Shown here piece by piece: positions 19,736-29,329 of a DNA stretch of 64,000 bases (position 1 is its first letter; each line of letters begins with the position of its first letter). The stretch comes from Parietichytrium sp. I65-24A. Its lineage: Eukaryota; Sar; Bigyra; Thraustochytrida; Thraustochytriidae. The notes below the pieces were generated by a model. The model did not search any database and was not told the origin of the DNA. It was given only the letters and a program-made list of their open reading frames with translations. The DNA lies in contig BLSF01000024.1 of NCBI GenBank assembly GCA_012862575.1, positions 498,081 to 562,080 of the forward strand. The letters run 5' to 3'. A program made the translations under genes and the position numbers.

Positions 19736-22358
19736 GGGTGGCGTACTCTCCATTGTGACAGAATATGATGGTATCGCATGTAGAGACACCGTCATCCATG
19801 ACGTGAGATCAGCGTATGCAAATGCGGGGGGGTTTATAATAGTCCGCACCAACGGAAGGTTGTCCTCGCACACGACACTCTACGATCTGTACGGTTTCGA
19901 GCAACGGGGTATGGACGTATATGGTGTGACACTTCCCTCTGGAGCAGAGATACTGCACATTTACTCCAACGATTGGTCCTTCGCAGCGCTCATGTCAGAC
20001 GGTTCGGTGGTGACGTGGGGCGAACAAGACCAAGACCGGGGTGGCAACAGCTCCAGCGTCAACTTTTCAGGCGGCATTAGGACCATCTATTCAAACTCGC
20101 AAGCGTATGCCGCTGTCAAGAATGACGGTTCCGTGGTCACATGGGGATCCCCTGCGTTTGGAGGAGACAGCTCGAGTGTTGACTTGATCGACGTCACCGC
20201 CGTGTTTTCCACCAAGAGGCACGAAACTGCTGGAGCGTTTGCGGCCCTCAAGAGCGACGGATCTGTTGTGGCGTGGGGCAGCCTAGAGTCTGGAGGTGAC
20301 AGCTCCAGCGCCGACCTTTCCGGTGGCGTGCAGGCCATCTTTGCGACGTCCGCAGCGTTCGCTGCGCTCAAGTCAGACGGGTCCGTGGTGACGTGGGGGG
20401 ACCTTGAGCATGGAGCTCGCGACGCAGCCCAACCAAAAATCGAAAATGTCAAGACGCTGGCGTCAACACATGGCGCCTTCGCTGCTCTCAAGCATGATGG
20501 CTCGCTACAGGTGTGGGGCAACTCCCAGTACGGCGGCGACTCGAGTGAAGTGGATCTTGGGTCCGGGTGTCTGGCCGTGTTTGGGACCACGCACATTTTT
20601 TCTGTGCAAAAGGCGGATGGGTCCACCGTGGCGTGGGGAAAAAAACAGTGGCAATGGACGGACAAGATCGACCCTGTCAGTGTTGTCTCCGTTGTTGGTA
20701 TCAATGGTGAGCATAGGGATTCATACGGATATTTCGACCCGGACGTTCACGATGCGGTAGCTGCACTCCACGAGGACGGTAAGGTGACAACGTGGGGTAG
20801 ACCGGACCTGGTCGGAGGTAGTTGGCGTGTCGACTTTGAGAGTGGTGGTGGTGTTCAAGAAATTGTCGGGAGGACGAATAATTTTGCTGCCTTGAAGCGG
20901 GACGGATTAGTGGTGACATGGGGTTATGGTTTCCCGGAGTTGTCGGAAGCCGCCTCCGATATTGACTTCCTCTCCGGAGGAGGAGTTGTCTCAATCGCTG
21001 CGACATTCAGCGCTTTTGCGGCCATAAAGCGTGACGGTTCTGTGGTCTCCTGGGGGGATCATAATACTGGTGGAAACTTTTCCTTTCTCGACTTGCAGTC
21101 TGGTGGCGGCGCGGTCACTATCGCCTCCACAGCGTTGAAATTTGCAGCTCTAATGAAGGATGGCTCAGTCATCTCTTCGGGATATTACTATTCCAAAGAA
21201 TTTCCTAAACCTGTGAATTTTCGGCAAATATACTGGGTCAAGGAATTGTTTGCAAATAAAGTTTCATTTGCAGCTCTATTGAACGACGGAGATGTCATAT
21301 CATGGGGCTCTCCTGGGGACACTCGTTACGTAGAAAATACAGATGTGGACTTTTTGGCGGGTGGCGGAGTAAAGACCATCTACACTTCAACCGTTCATTT
21401 TGCCGCGCACAAACATGACGGATCGGCGATTGCTTGGGGTGAATTGTGGGGGACTGTGCCTGCGTACGTGGACAATGTAGTTTCAGTCGTGCCGAACGTA
21501 GATACTTTTGCCTTTTTGAAGGAGGACGGGTTGGTGGAGACATGGGGCTACAGTGCTAGAAACATTTCTGGCTTGGACTTTTCATCTGGTGGCGGTGTGA
21601 AGAAAGTAGTCCCGGGAAGTAAATTCTTTGCTGCCCTGAAACACGATGGATCCCTCCTGGCCTGGGGAAATCGTGGTAAGTCTCGCTGGGATATCCCTGA
21701 AGCTGAATTTTCAGCTCGGGGAGGCGTCAAAGATGTCCATGCGACTCTATCGAGCTTCGCTGCGCACATGAACGATGGCAGCATTTATAACGAGGCTACG
21801 CGCGAATTTTGGAATGCCACAGCTTTTGGTGGGATCCGGTCCATCATAACAGACAGCAGGTCCAGTGAGGCAGTGGTTGTGATCGCTCGGGACGACTCCG
21901 TGCACTCTTGGAATTGCGGCCAACAGCCCGAATTCCCGAGACCAGCCAAGAAAATTTACCTCTTCGATGGTGCATGCGTCGCAGCTCTCGAGGACACCCC
22001 TTCGCCAACTGCTGCACCGACTTGGCCGACCAACACGCCAACTTATTCTCCGAGCACAGCGGCCCCAACTCGTTCTCCGAGCACAGCGGCCCCAACCAAT
22101 TCTCCGAGCACAGCGGCTCCAACCACAGCGGCTCCAACCACAGTGGCTCCACCCACAGTGGCTCCCACTGAGAGCAATGTTCTTGCGAGCACAATTCCGA
22201 TCATCGTTGGAGCAGCATTCAGTGGTAGCTTGGTCGGTGCTGTTGTAGTCGTCATTGTTCTCAAGATAATGATGGTGGAGCGGAACCGCCTTGCCACGCT
22301 TGAGACAACTAGCATCTCCAGCGCCAACCCCAAGTACAAGCATCACGACCAAGTTTAA
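19242..22358 (+). CDS. secreted/membrane protein with RCC1-like repeats and a Thr/Pro stalk
   Basis: A single-exon 1038-residue type I membrane protein. Residues 1-18 are a signal peptide (cleavage near SASA/QH). An ectodomain of about 900 residues has 15-16 repeats with the pattern F-A-A-L-K-x-D-G-S-V-V-T-W-G, separated by linkers such as GGDSSSVDLSGG. Such repeats are related to RCC1-type propeller blades. A stalk of SPSTAAPT units (about 930-980) and one transmembrane helix (IIVGAAFSGSLVGAVVVVIVL) follow, then a short cytoplasmic tail (about 30 residues). Cell-surface location is inferred from this architecture; ligand and function are unknown. The number of blades suggests two or more propellers in tandem. 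It lies just downstream of element DNA, and its promoter region is the one duplicated at 17.2-17.5 kb. Confidence 0.88.
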   Translation: MRVAVAVAVAALVVSASAQHRHVARDLVVWGTDAQIGSLPGQLGTEPVVKAVSTDWAFLALKNDSTLVLWGNMASSTSVVRYHPSSAGETDLFHTQLGEIDKMAATADSFAVTTRYKPDGSARERHLLYRWGGHYKRERAVYLFDSPVLDMEILTTSNSFGVLHEGGVLSIVTEYDGIACRDTVIHDVRSAYANAGGFIIVRTNGRLSSHTTLYDLYGFEQRGMDVYGVTLPSGAEILHIYSNDWSFAALMSDGSVVTWGEQDQDRGGNSSSVNFSGGIRTIYSNSQAYAAVKNDGSVVTWGSPAFGGDSSSVDLIDVTAVFSTKRHETAGAFAALKSDGSVVAWGSLESGGDSSSADLSGGVQAIFATSAAFAALKSDGSVVTWGDLEHGARDAAQPKIENVKTLASTHGAFAALKHDGSLQVWGNSQYGGDSSEVDLGSGCLAVFGTTHIFSVQKADGSTVAWGKKQWQWTDKIDPVSVVSVVGINGEHRDSYGYFDPDVHDAVAALHEDGKVTTWGRPDLVGGSWRVDFESGGGVQEIVGRTNNFAALKRDGLVVTWGYGFPELSEAASDIDFLSGGGVVSIAATFSAFAAIKRDGSVVSWGDHNTGGNFSFLDLQSGGGAVTIASTALKFAALMKDGSVISSGYYYSKEFPKPVNFRQIYWVKELFANKVSFAALLNDGDVISWGSPGDTRYVENTDVDFLAGGGVKTIYTSTVHFAAHKHDGSAIAWGELWGTVPAYVDNVVSVVPNVDTFAFLKEDGLVETWGYSARNISGLDFSSGGGVKKVVPGSKFFAALKHDGSLLAWGNRGKSRWDIPEAEFSARGGVKDVHATLSSFAAHMNDGSIYNEATREFWNATAFGGIRSIITDSRSSEAVVVIARDDSVHSWNCGQQPEFPRPAKKIYLFDGACVAALEDTPSPTAAPTWPTNTPTYSPSTAAPTRSPSTAAPTNSPSTAAPTTAAPTTVAPPTVAPTESNVLASTIPIIVGAAFSGSLVGAVVVVIVLKIMMVERNRLATLETTSISSANPKYKHHDQV

Positions 22359-22834
22359 GTTGCGAGTGAGACTCTCCGTTGCCGTAGCGTGATCGGTTAT
22401 GTGTCATGTGTATTTCTGTTCTGGCTTGGATGCAGGAGGGCGTGGATGCATGGATGCATGGATACGTGGATGCACTGCTCTCGATTGGAGCTCGTATCCT
22501 TGGCACGTCCAAGTACGAATTGCATCCATTTCAATTAATTGTTTCGAGTTCAGTTGAAAGTCTTTTCCCGCAACTGAGAGGGAGCCGGTTCTTGGCCCGG
22601 TACTCTTTCTTGTCCTTCTTGTTGGCTTTCCGTTCTGGTGGCAGTATCGCTTCTCATCTTGGTTCGCGCTCCTAGACATTTTCGGAACGAAAGAGGTCTC
22701 AAATTTGTTTCGCAGTCAACTGATTTCTTCTTCAGTGCAATCTTGATTTCCGATTTGTATCCAGAAAGAGTGCTCGCACTCAGCAGCAGCACGGCAAGAT
22801 CCTCCTTTTTTTTTGCACTCGAGTGCCATTATTT
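22359..22834. other. 3' spacer of RCC1-like gene, no gene seen
   Basis: Contains a short GGATGCAT-type repeat (about 22430-22475) and no supported coding sequence. Confidence 0.4.
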
Positions 22835-23158
22835 CAGAAGTGCGTAAGCACTGATCTTCCTTTTCTTTTTTCTTCCTTTTCTTTGGGGGGACCTCGACGT
22901 GAGAGCATTAGTATTCTCCCTAAGTGCTATAATAGGCAAATTACCCAGCTTGAGAAAAGTATAGTCTAGATTCGGAGCTCCATCCACAATTTGCCTACGG
23001 GCTTGCACATGTCGGCTGCGCCACTTGTGCTTGTTTAAAGGGCTCGTAGAACAGTCTCTCTATAGATAAATCTTTAAGCAATGTTTTCAAATTTTCAAAT
23101 CCCAAAGAAAAGAAAGAAAGAAAAAAGAGAAGAAAGATCAGTGATTACGCACTTCTGA
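22835..23158. mobile_element. MITE-like element with imperfect 55-bp terminal inverted repeats
   Basis: The left end begins TCAGAAGTGCGTAAGCACTG and continues as a pyrimidine tract to about 22890. The reverse complement of the right end (23158 back to about 23101) begins TCAGAAGTGCGTAATCACTG and continues with the same type of tract. The 324-bp interval has no coding capacity. Part of the left arm and core recur at 14219-14301. I could not settle a target-site duplication: the flanks read ...ATTATT and ATAAAGG.... It is non-autonomous by structure; superfamily unknown. Confidence 0.65.
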
Positions 23159-23305
23159 TAAAGGCGACATAGTGAGGTACCGGTACTGAGTACTGAGTAC
23201 CAGTAGTGAGGAGGCTGTGATACGAGGTTATGACTGCCAGAGTCAGTCTGACCCTCTCTGTCAGACCATTCACAACCAGGGAAACTTGAACTTTCAACAG
23301 TGAAG
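23159..23305. repeat. dispersed repeat block shared with 14391-14510
   Basis: Shares AGTGAGGTAC, CAGTAGTGAGGAG, GGCTGTGATACGAGGTTATGA and ACAACCAGGGAAACTT with the block at 14.4 kb, in the same order, and includes a GTACCGGTAC palindrome at 23177-23186. Confidence 0.65.
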
Positions 23306-23342
23306 TTCACGTGAGGATAATTTCGTTTCCGCTGGTCAGCAT

Positions 23343-23669
23343 TTATAACTGGACTAGTTCAGATTCGGTGCGAGATTGTTTCCATTTGTTTCCAGTGGAA
23401 GAGTAGGGCCATGCAAAGTGGAAGTCTTTGTGCGCGAGCGCAAGTCTGTCGCCGAAGTTGTCGTTGACCATGAAGTCCTCGATACGGGAGCTTGCAAAGA
23501 AAACTTGCGCGCGTTTATCTGCTGCGAGTTTTAGAGCTTGAGCCTTGCTTTTCGACCCGTGGCAGAGCTCAAGAAGGTAGTTGGCGACAGCAATCCTGAA
23601 GTAGATGTACTGTTGCACTACCTCGGATTTATTTCGTCTACGGTCATAGGTATACGATACTGTAATAAG
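23343..23669 (-). pseudogene. diverged copy of the dispersed element protein domain
   Basis: The frame has no ATG. It contains AADKRAQVFFASSRIEDFM, NDNFGDRLALAHKDFHFAW, aligned without gaps to LADDKQKDFFQ...LDDFM...DDFANRLSLAH of the copies at 16.5 and 55.3 kb. An upstream part (YFRIAVANYLLELCHGSKSKAQALKL) also aligns to ARYLLALVHNEPRSDIQKLKT of the 55-kb copy. It is clearly older than the other copies. Three independent copies keep the same residues, so the domain was once under protein-level selection. Confidence 0.6.
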
Positions 23670-24085
23670 CACAGTCTGTGCTTCGGGTTCCTGCTTGGAG
23701 AACCAATAGGGCTATTATACGAATCGTTAGAAGGGTTGTCCAGTTCGGGGTAGAATAGAGTAGATGAGGCGGTTCCCAGGCAAAGAGAAAGTACGTTCCC
23801 AGAACGTGTACGTATGTTCTCAGAATGTGCGAGAATGGCAAAATCTGCGAGTGTGCAAAATTTCGCATTCCTCGTTTCTCTCAGGTACTTTGAACACGTT
23901 CACGCCAAAAGCAATTTGAAAACAAGCAAAGCAAATGCAACTATAGCAGGAATTGCAAAGCAAACGAAAAAAAGAAAGCAAAGCAAAGCAAAGGATTCCA
24001 AAGCAAGCTAGTAGACTGCGAACGAAGCGAAAGTGCGGCACTGAATAGATAGGTCTCTCACGAAAAAAGCAGGAGTTTCGAAGAC

Positions 24086-25210
24086 ATGGGCGGGCAAGCT
24101 TTTGACGGAACTGTGCGACTGAGTCGCAGCGACTTGCAGAGCGTCCTTCAAGTGGTGAGCCAAGTCGTCGCCGAGACAATTCCTGGCTCACGAGTGCGAA
24201 TGCCTCCGGAGCTCGCTTCCAAAGACTCATTTGGAGACTGCGATGTGCACTTTTCTGCACCCGTTGGAACCAGCTCCAAAGCGCACGAAGGCCTGGCCAG
24301 CGCGCTCCAATTGGCACTTGGATGTGCGCAGCCTCCGGTCAAGTGCGGAAGTGGGCGGTCTTATCTGTCAAAGGACGGTCACCAAGTGGATTTGTGTCAC
24401 TACCCAGCAGAAGTCTTTGAGCTGAGCACCGCGGTCAAGGGGAATGGCGACCTGGGGTGGCTCATAGGAACTGGACTCAAGACGGTGGGTCTCAAGCTGA
24501 CAGACACCGGGCTGTATGTTCGAAAAGGATCTTGCGACCCGCCATTGACTAGCGACTTTCTCCTCACGACGGAGCTTGGTGTCATTTGTGAAATCATTGG
24601 GGTGCGGCCGGAGACATTTGACGGTGTCACTGCGCTCACAGTGGAAGAAGCGTACATGGTGGCCGCTCAGAGTCGTTTCTTTCAGGAAGAGCAGTTTCTG
24701 AATAAGGTGGAGTGTAAACGGAGCGAGAACAAGAAACGCGCGAGATCAAGGCCGATGTTTACAGGCTTTGCAGATTGGCTTAAAACCCACCCGGACTATC
24801 CCAGAAATATCTGGCCCGACTCACTTGGGGGCAACAAAGTATTGGTGCCGTTTGAGCAGAACCCACTTGGGTTCCTTTCTGCGGTTGCGGAATTCGCGGG
24901 CTGCCTGGATGTCTTTCAGTCTGCAATCTCGGCTGCTGTGGAGTACAAGCGGTTGGCAGTCGTAAAAGCTAAGGTGTGCGATGTGTTGAATCAGAGCATC
25001 AATACCATTGATCCGTCTCTGACTAGATCAAGCGTTGGGATGTTGAGGCATAATTTCATCTTGCATAACTTTGCTTCTTCGTACGATAAAGCAAACGAGT
25101 GGCTTGAAAGAACTGAGCAGCACGACATCCACCAAAAGCTTCGAGAATTTGCTGGAAAGTTTGACTGCGGAAAGGAGGTGGAAAATTTGGTGTACAGTAG
25201 AAAAAGATAG
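24086..25210 (+). CDS. nucleotidyltransferase-like protein (pol beta fold)
   Basis: A single-exon 374-residue protein. Residues 43-58 (LASKDSFGDCDVHFSA) have the Gly-Asp-x-Asp core of a nucleotidyltransferase with Asp51 and Asp53. A third carboxylate fits Asp102 in DGHQVDLCHY. The following region (LIGTGLKTVGLKLTDTGLYV and FLLTTELGVICEIIGV) has the order seen in uncharacterised nucleotidyltransferases of fungi and some DNA viruses. The C-terminal half is helical, without a known motif, and ends in a basic YSRKR. Substrate unknown. It sits next to element-derived DNA but is intact. The start is the first ATG, which directly follows an in-frame stop region. Confidence 0.65.
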   Translation: MGGQAFDGTVRLSRSDLQSVLQVVSQVVAETIPGSRVRMPPELASKDSFGDCDVHFSAPVGTSSKAHEGLASALQLALGCAQPPVKCGSGRSYLSKDGHQVDLCHYPAEVFELSTAVKGNGDLGWLIGTGLKTVGLKLTDTGLYVRKGSCDPPLTSDFLLTTELGVICEIIGVRPETFDGVTALTVEEAYMVAAQSRFFQEEQFLNKVECKRSENKKRARSRPMFTGFADWLKTHPDYPRNIWPDSLGGNKVLVPFEQNPLGFLSAVAEFAGCLDVFQSAISAAVEYKRLAVVKAKVCDVLNQSINTIDPSLTRSSVGMLRHNFILHNFASSYDKANEWLERTEQHDIHQKLREFAGKFDCGKEVENLVYSRKR

Positions 25211-25402
25211 CATTGCCAATATTTGATTGACAGAGCAAAATAGACTTTTTGTAATATCTCGGTTTACTATCGCTGCAGGCGAACCCAATATTGTCAGGTT
25301 GTTAATATTAATCATTTCAAGCAAAAGTCGACCAGAGTACCACGTTCCTTCCCATCGAGGCCCTGTTCTGAACTTTCTACGACGTTTTGAAACAGAGACT
25401 TT

Positions 25403-28400
25403 TCATTTTGCCAGATCCGCCGCGAAATCCCGATAGCGCTGCAAAAGACTGCTTGCGACGCTGGAAGTCGAAATCTGCTTGCATCGAAAGGTGCCATACG
25501 TGTTATCTCCAGACCATGTCACAGCATAGACCACACCGTTGGACTGCTGTCTAATATTGCTCGCAGGGCCGCCGTATCCATCAGCGTGTTTGGGCTCACC
25601 GCCAGCGTCAACGCACTCTGTCTCGAGAGTGTCGCGAATTAAGCTCTGAATGTCTGTGGAAGGCGAACGAGTCGGGCTCGAGGTTGGACTTTGAGTTGGG
25701 CTTTCTGAAGGACTCTGCGATGGAGCGCTAGTTGGAGCTCTCGTCGGTGCTTTCGTAGGCTCGGCAGAAGGCCCCGGAGTTGGTGACTGCGTAGGGGACT
25801 GTGTTGGGGATTGTGTCGGTGACTGTGTTGGGGACTGCGTTGGTGACTGTGTTGGGGACTCTGTTGGTGACAGCGTTGGTGACTGCGTTGGTGACTGTGT
25901 CGGGGATTGTGTTGGGGATTGTGTCGGGGATTGTGTTGGGGATTGTGTCGGGGACTGTGTTGGGGATTGTGTCGGTGACTGCGTAGGTGACTGTGTTGGA
26001 GATTGTGTCGGTGACTGTGTTGGGGACTGTGTTGGTGATTTTGACGGCGATCCTGTAGGGTTTTCTGTCGGGCTCGTGCTTGGGGCGATGCTAGGGCTTT
26101 GAGTTGGACCATCAACTGGTTCAACTGTGGGAGAACTGGTGCCTGGAGTCTCTCTCTCTGCGTTCCCCGACGAGGTTGGCGTGCTGCCTCCAGAACTGCC
26201 TTTCTGGTTGTCTATGGGGGCACTCGAAGGCGAGTGGGTAGGGGCAAAAGTAATCCCCTCCGGGTAGGAGCCATTCTCGTTGCTGTTAGCAAAAGGTTCG
26301 GTGTCGTTCCTGAAAACCAGATTGAATAGAGTGACATTTGCAGCCTTGTGATTTGGGCTGGACACGTACAATGGTTGGGAACCGCCCGTGGTCCCGGTGT
26401 CGCCTACAAGTTTGACGGAGCAGACTTGGGCATCATTGTAGAATACTTTTGCATATCCTTCCAGAACCTTAAGCATTACATCAAACGTTTGACCCAGCGC
26501 AAGCTGCCCTTCGGGGTTGCACTCCATGTTAGCGGATGTTGTGCTCGCGATTCTGAAAGCTAGCGAGGAGGATCCCGGAGGAATGAAAACCGACGCAAAG
26601 CGAGGATACTCGTCAATCCCGAGATGAAATACGTTGGTCCATGCGTCTTCGTCCTTGCCATGGATCTGTATGCCAAACTCGAATACAAAATCGCTTTCAA
26701 GAATTGCGTTTGTGTATTCCAACCCACGGTAAGGAACAACCATCGTTGGCGCTTTCGTCGGCGAGTATGTTGGAGCCATGGTAGGCGTTTCGGTCGGTGA
26801 CGTGGTCGGAGAGAATGTCGGCGACGTTGTTGGTTCCTGAGTTGGCGACAGTGTGGGTGAAACCGTTGGCGAATCTGTTGGAGAGGTTGTCGGAGACAGC
26901 GTTGGGGACATGGTCGGCGAAGTTGTTGGAGATGCTGTCGGAGACGTCGACGGGGACACTGTCGGGGACGCCGTTGGCGATGTGGTTGGCGAAGCGGTTG
27001 GTGACACTGTTGGCGAAGTGGTTGGTGATACGGTTGGAGACCGAGTCGGGGACGCTGTCGGAGAATCTGTAGGTGTCACTGTTGGAGACCTTGTCGGCGA
27101 ATCAGTTGGAGACACTGACGGTGAGGTAGTGGGCGAGGTCGTTGGAGTTTCAGTTGGCGACTGCGTTGGCGACTCTGTAGGAGACGATGATGGGGAGGCT
27201 GTCGGTGATACTGTTGGCGAAGTTGTTGGTGACTGCGTTGGTGTTTTGGTCGGCGATGCGCTTGGTGAAACTGTTGGTGATGCGCTTGGTGACACTGTTG
27301 GCGACACTGTCGGTGAAGCTGTTGGTGATGCACTTGGTGACACTGTCGGTGAAGCTGTCGGTGAATTTGTTGGTGATGCACTTGGTGACACTGTCGGTGA
27401 ATATGTTGGTGATGCACTTGGCGATACTGTTGGTGAAGCTGTTGGTGACGTGCTTGGTGACACTGTTGGTGAAGCTGTTGGTGACGTGCTTGGTGACACT
27501 GTTGGTGATGCACTTGGTGATTCACTTGGTGACTCTGTTGGTGATGCACTTGGTGACGCTGTTGGTGATGCACTTGGTGACGTGCTTGGTGACACTGTTG
27601 GTGACGTACTTGGTGACACTGTTGGTGATACACTTGGTGATTCACTTGGTGACTCTGTTGGTGATGCACTTGGTGACACTGTTGGCGACACTGTCGGTGA
27701 CACTGTTGGTGATGCACTTGGCGACACTGTTGGTGATGCTGTTGGTGACGTGCTTGGTGACACTGTTGGTGAAACTGTTGGTGATGCACTCGGTGACACT
27801 GATGGTGATGCACTTGGCGACACTGTTGGCGACACTGTTGGTGATGCTGTTGGTGACGTGCTTGGTGACACTGTTGGTGAAACTGTTGGTGATGCACTTG
27901 GCGACACTGTTGGCGACACTGTTGGTGATGCTGTTGGTGACGTGCTTGGTGACACTGTTGGTGAAACTGTTGGTGATGCACTCGGTGACACTGTTGGTGA
28001 TGCACTTGGCGACACTGTTGGTGAAACTGTTGGTGAAGCTGTTGGTGACGTGCTTGGTGACATTGTTGGTGACACTGTTGGTGATGTACTTGGTGACACT
28101 GTTGGTGATGCACTTGGTGACACTGTTGGTGATGCACTTGGTGACATTGTTGGTGATGCACTTGGCGACACTGTTGGTGAAACTGTAGGTGATGTACTTG
28201 GTGACTCTGATGGTGATTCACTTGGTGACACTGTCGGTGAATTTGTTGGGGATGTACTTGGTGACTCAGTCGGTGCTTCACTTGGTGACTCCGTTGGCGA
28301 CTCAGTCGGTGAGGTTGAAGGGGCTTCACTTTGTGACTCCGTTGGGGAACCAGTTCTTGACCCTGCTGGAGACCCATTTGGGGACACAGTGGGCATCGCG

Positions 28401-29329
28401 CTCGGGCCGCCAGTATGGGAGACGGTTGGTGACTGGGAAGCGGACGTTGTTGGTGCATCTGTTGCGTCTGAATCTTGTGTTACAGTTGGCGCGTCTGTTG
28501 ATAGAGTTGAGGACGGCGATCCAGAGGTTACAGTGGTCGGGTTCGCGACAGGCGACGTCGACGGAGCCACGGTGAGGCTTCCAGCGGGTTGGCCTGTCGC
28601 CTGATTGGTCGGCTGAGATGTCCCACTACCGGTCGGCGCAAAGGTTCCAAGCGGAGCGTCAGGGCGAGTCAGGGTAGGCGACTTGGTGGGTGCTCCAGAG
28701 AGCATGGTGGAAGGTGCACTGGTGGTTGATCCGCCTGGCGCAGCAGTGGATGGCGACACTGATGGTGCCAAAGTGATGTTTGTTTGACCGACCAAGTCCT
28801 CGTAATTCTCCTCCCCTTCAGAGTGCCACATGATTTGAACTCTCGGATCGTCGCTGCTCCCCACAGCCAGATAATCCTTGAGTACCGCATTTTCTTCGCA
28901 AACTTGGCGAAAAGTTGCTGGAAAGAGATCTGGATCGAACGTCTGGGTGTAATTCACCGCCCAGACATCCACAATAATACTGCCCGCCCGGATTTCAACG
29001 ACTTGAACAACAGACCAATGCACATTGAGAGCCAGGGCGAAGAGATCGCGCAAGTTCCACTTAAAGTACTCAGTTTTGACAATGGACGTGAAGTTGGCGT
29101 ATGGAAAGCGCACGAGTAAGTGAAGATCGTAAGGCTCAAGCCCTGTGGAACTGCTGGTCGACGGAGATTGCGTGGGGGCTGTGGGAGATCCCGCGGGTGT
29201 GTCGGCGGAAGAGACAGCGTTCGTGACTCGCACGCTCTCCACCACGCTCTTTTGCGTCGTGACGAACAGGACCACACCGAGGACAGCGGCAATAGCAATC
29301 ACCGCGCAGGCCTTGCAGCATCGACGCAT
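25403..29329 (-). CDS. giant Ser/Thr/Pro-repeat membrane adhesin with a lectin-like domain
   Basis: A single-exon 1308-residue protein. Residues 1-30 are a signal anchor (basic-Cys MRRCCKAC then [13 protein letters not shown]). Residues about 65-175 form a small SEA-like globular region. About 190-870 are 4- to 8-residue repeats of the type PTVSPSAS. About 875-1010 are a concanavalin/LamG-like domain ([38 protein letters not shown]). About 1060-1190 are a second array of QSPT units. The last 100 residues include paired cysteines ([13 protein letters not shown]). The repeats would form a heavily O-glycosylated rigid stalk. The role is probably cell-wall or surface adhesion (inference). Repeat purity differs between arrays: the second array is almost uniform PTQS, which suggests recent expansion. 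A 583-codon open frame on the opposite strand is a by-product of the repeats. Confidence 0.85.
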   Translation of the reverse strand: MRRCCKACAVIAIAAVLGVVLFVTTQKSVVESVRVTNAVSSADTPAGSPTAPTQSPSTSSSTGLEPYDLHLLVRFPYANFTSIVKTEYFKWNLRDLFALALNVHWSVVQVVEIRAGSIIVDVWAVNYTQTFDPDLFPATFRQVCEENAVLKDYLAVGSSDDPRVQIMWHSEGEENYEDLVGQTNITLAPSVSPSTAAPGGSTTSAPSTMLSGAPTKSPTLTRPDAPLGTFAPTGSGTSQPTNQATGQPAGSLTVAPSTSPVANPTTVTSGSPSSTLSTDAPTVTQDSDATDAPTTSASQSPTVSHTGGPSAMPTVSPNGSPAGSRTGSPTESQSEAPSTSPTESPTESPSEAPTESPSTSPTNSPTVSPSESPSESPSTSPTVSPTVSPSASPTMSPSASPTVSPSASPTVSPSTSPTVSPTMSPSTSPTASPTVSPTVSPSASPTVSPSASPTVSPTVSPSTSPTASPTVSPTVSPSASPTVSPTVSPSTSPTASPTVSPTVSPSASPSVSPSASPTVSPTVSPSTSPTASPTVSPSASPTVSPTVSPTVSPSASPTESPSESPSVSPTVSPSTSPTVSPSTSPSASPTASPSASPTESPSESPSASPTVSPSTSPTASPTVSPSTSPTASPTVSPSASPTYSPTVSPSASPTNSPTASPTVSPSASPTASPTVSPTVSPSASPTVSPSASPTKTPTQSPTTSPTVSPTASPSSSPTESPTQSPTETPTTSPTTSPSVSPTDSPTRSPTVTPTDSPTASPTRSPTVSPTTSPTVSPTASPTTSPTASPTVSPSTSPTASPTTSPTMSPTLSPTTSPTDSPTVSPTLSPTQEPTTSPTFSPTTSPTETPTMAPTYSPTKAPTMVVPYRGLEYTNAILESDFVFEFGIQIHGKDEDAWTNVFHLGIDEYPRFASVFIPPGSSSLAFRIASTTSANMECNPEGQLALGQTFDVMLKVLEGYAKVFYNDAQVCSVKLVGDTGTTGGSQPLYVSSPNHKAANVTLFNLVFRNDTEPFANSNENGSYPEGITFAPTHSPSSAPIDNQKGSSGGSTPTSSGNAERETPGTSSPTVEPVDGPTQSPSIAPSTSPTENPTGSPSKSPTQSPTQSPTQSPTQSPTQSPTQSPTQSPTQSPTQSPTQSPTQSPTQSPTQSPTLSPTESPTQSPTQSPTQSPTQSPTQSPTQSPTPGPSAEPTKAPTRAPTSAPSQSPSESPTQSPTSSPTRSPSTDIQSLIRDTLETECVDAGGEPKHADGYGGPASNIRQQSNGVVYAVTWSGDNTYGTFRCKQISTSSVASSLLQRYRDFAADLAK

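Noticed and set aside
26853-28604. 583-codon plus-strand open frame of [11 protein letters not shown] repeats
   Set aside because: It is the exact antisense of the SPT repeats of the adhesin gene. Open frames on the opposite strand are expected from such repeats and the product resembles nothing.
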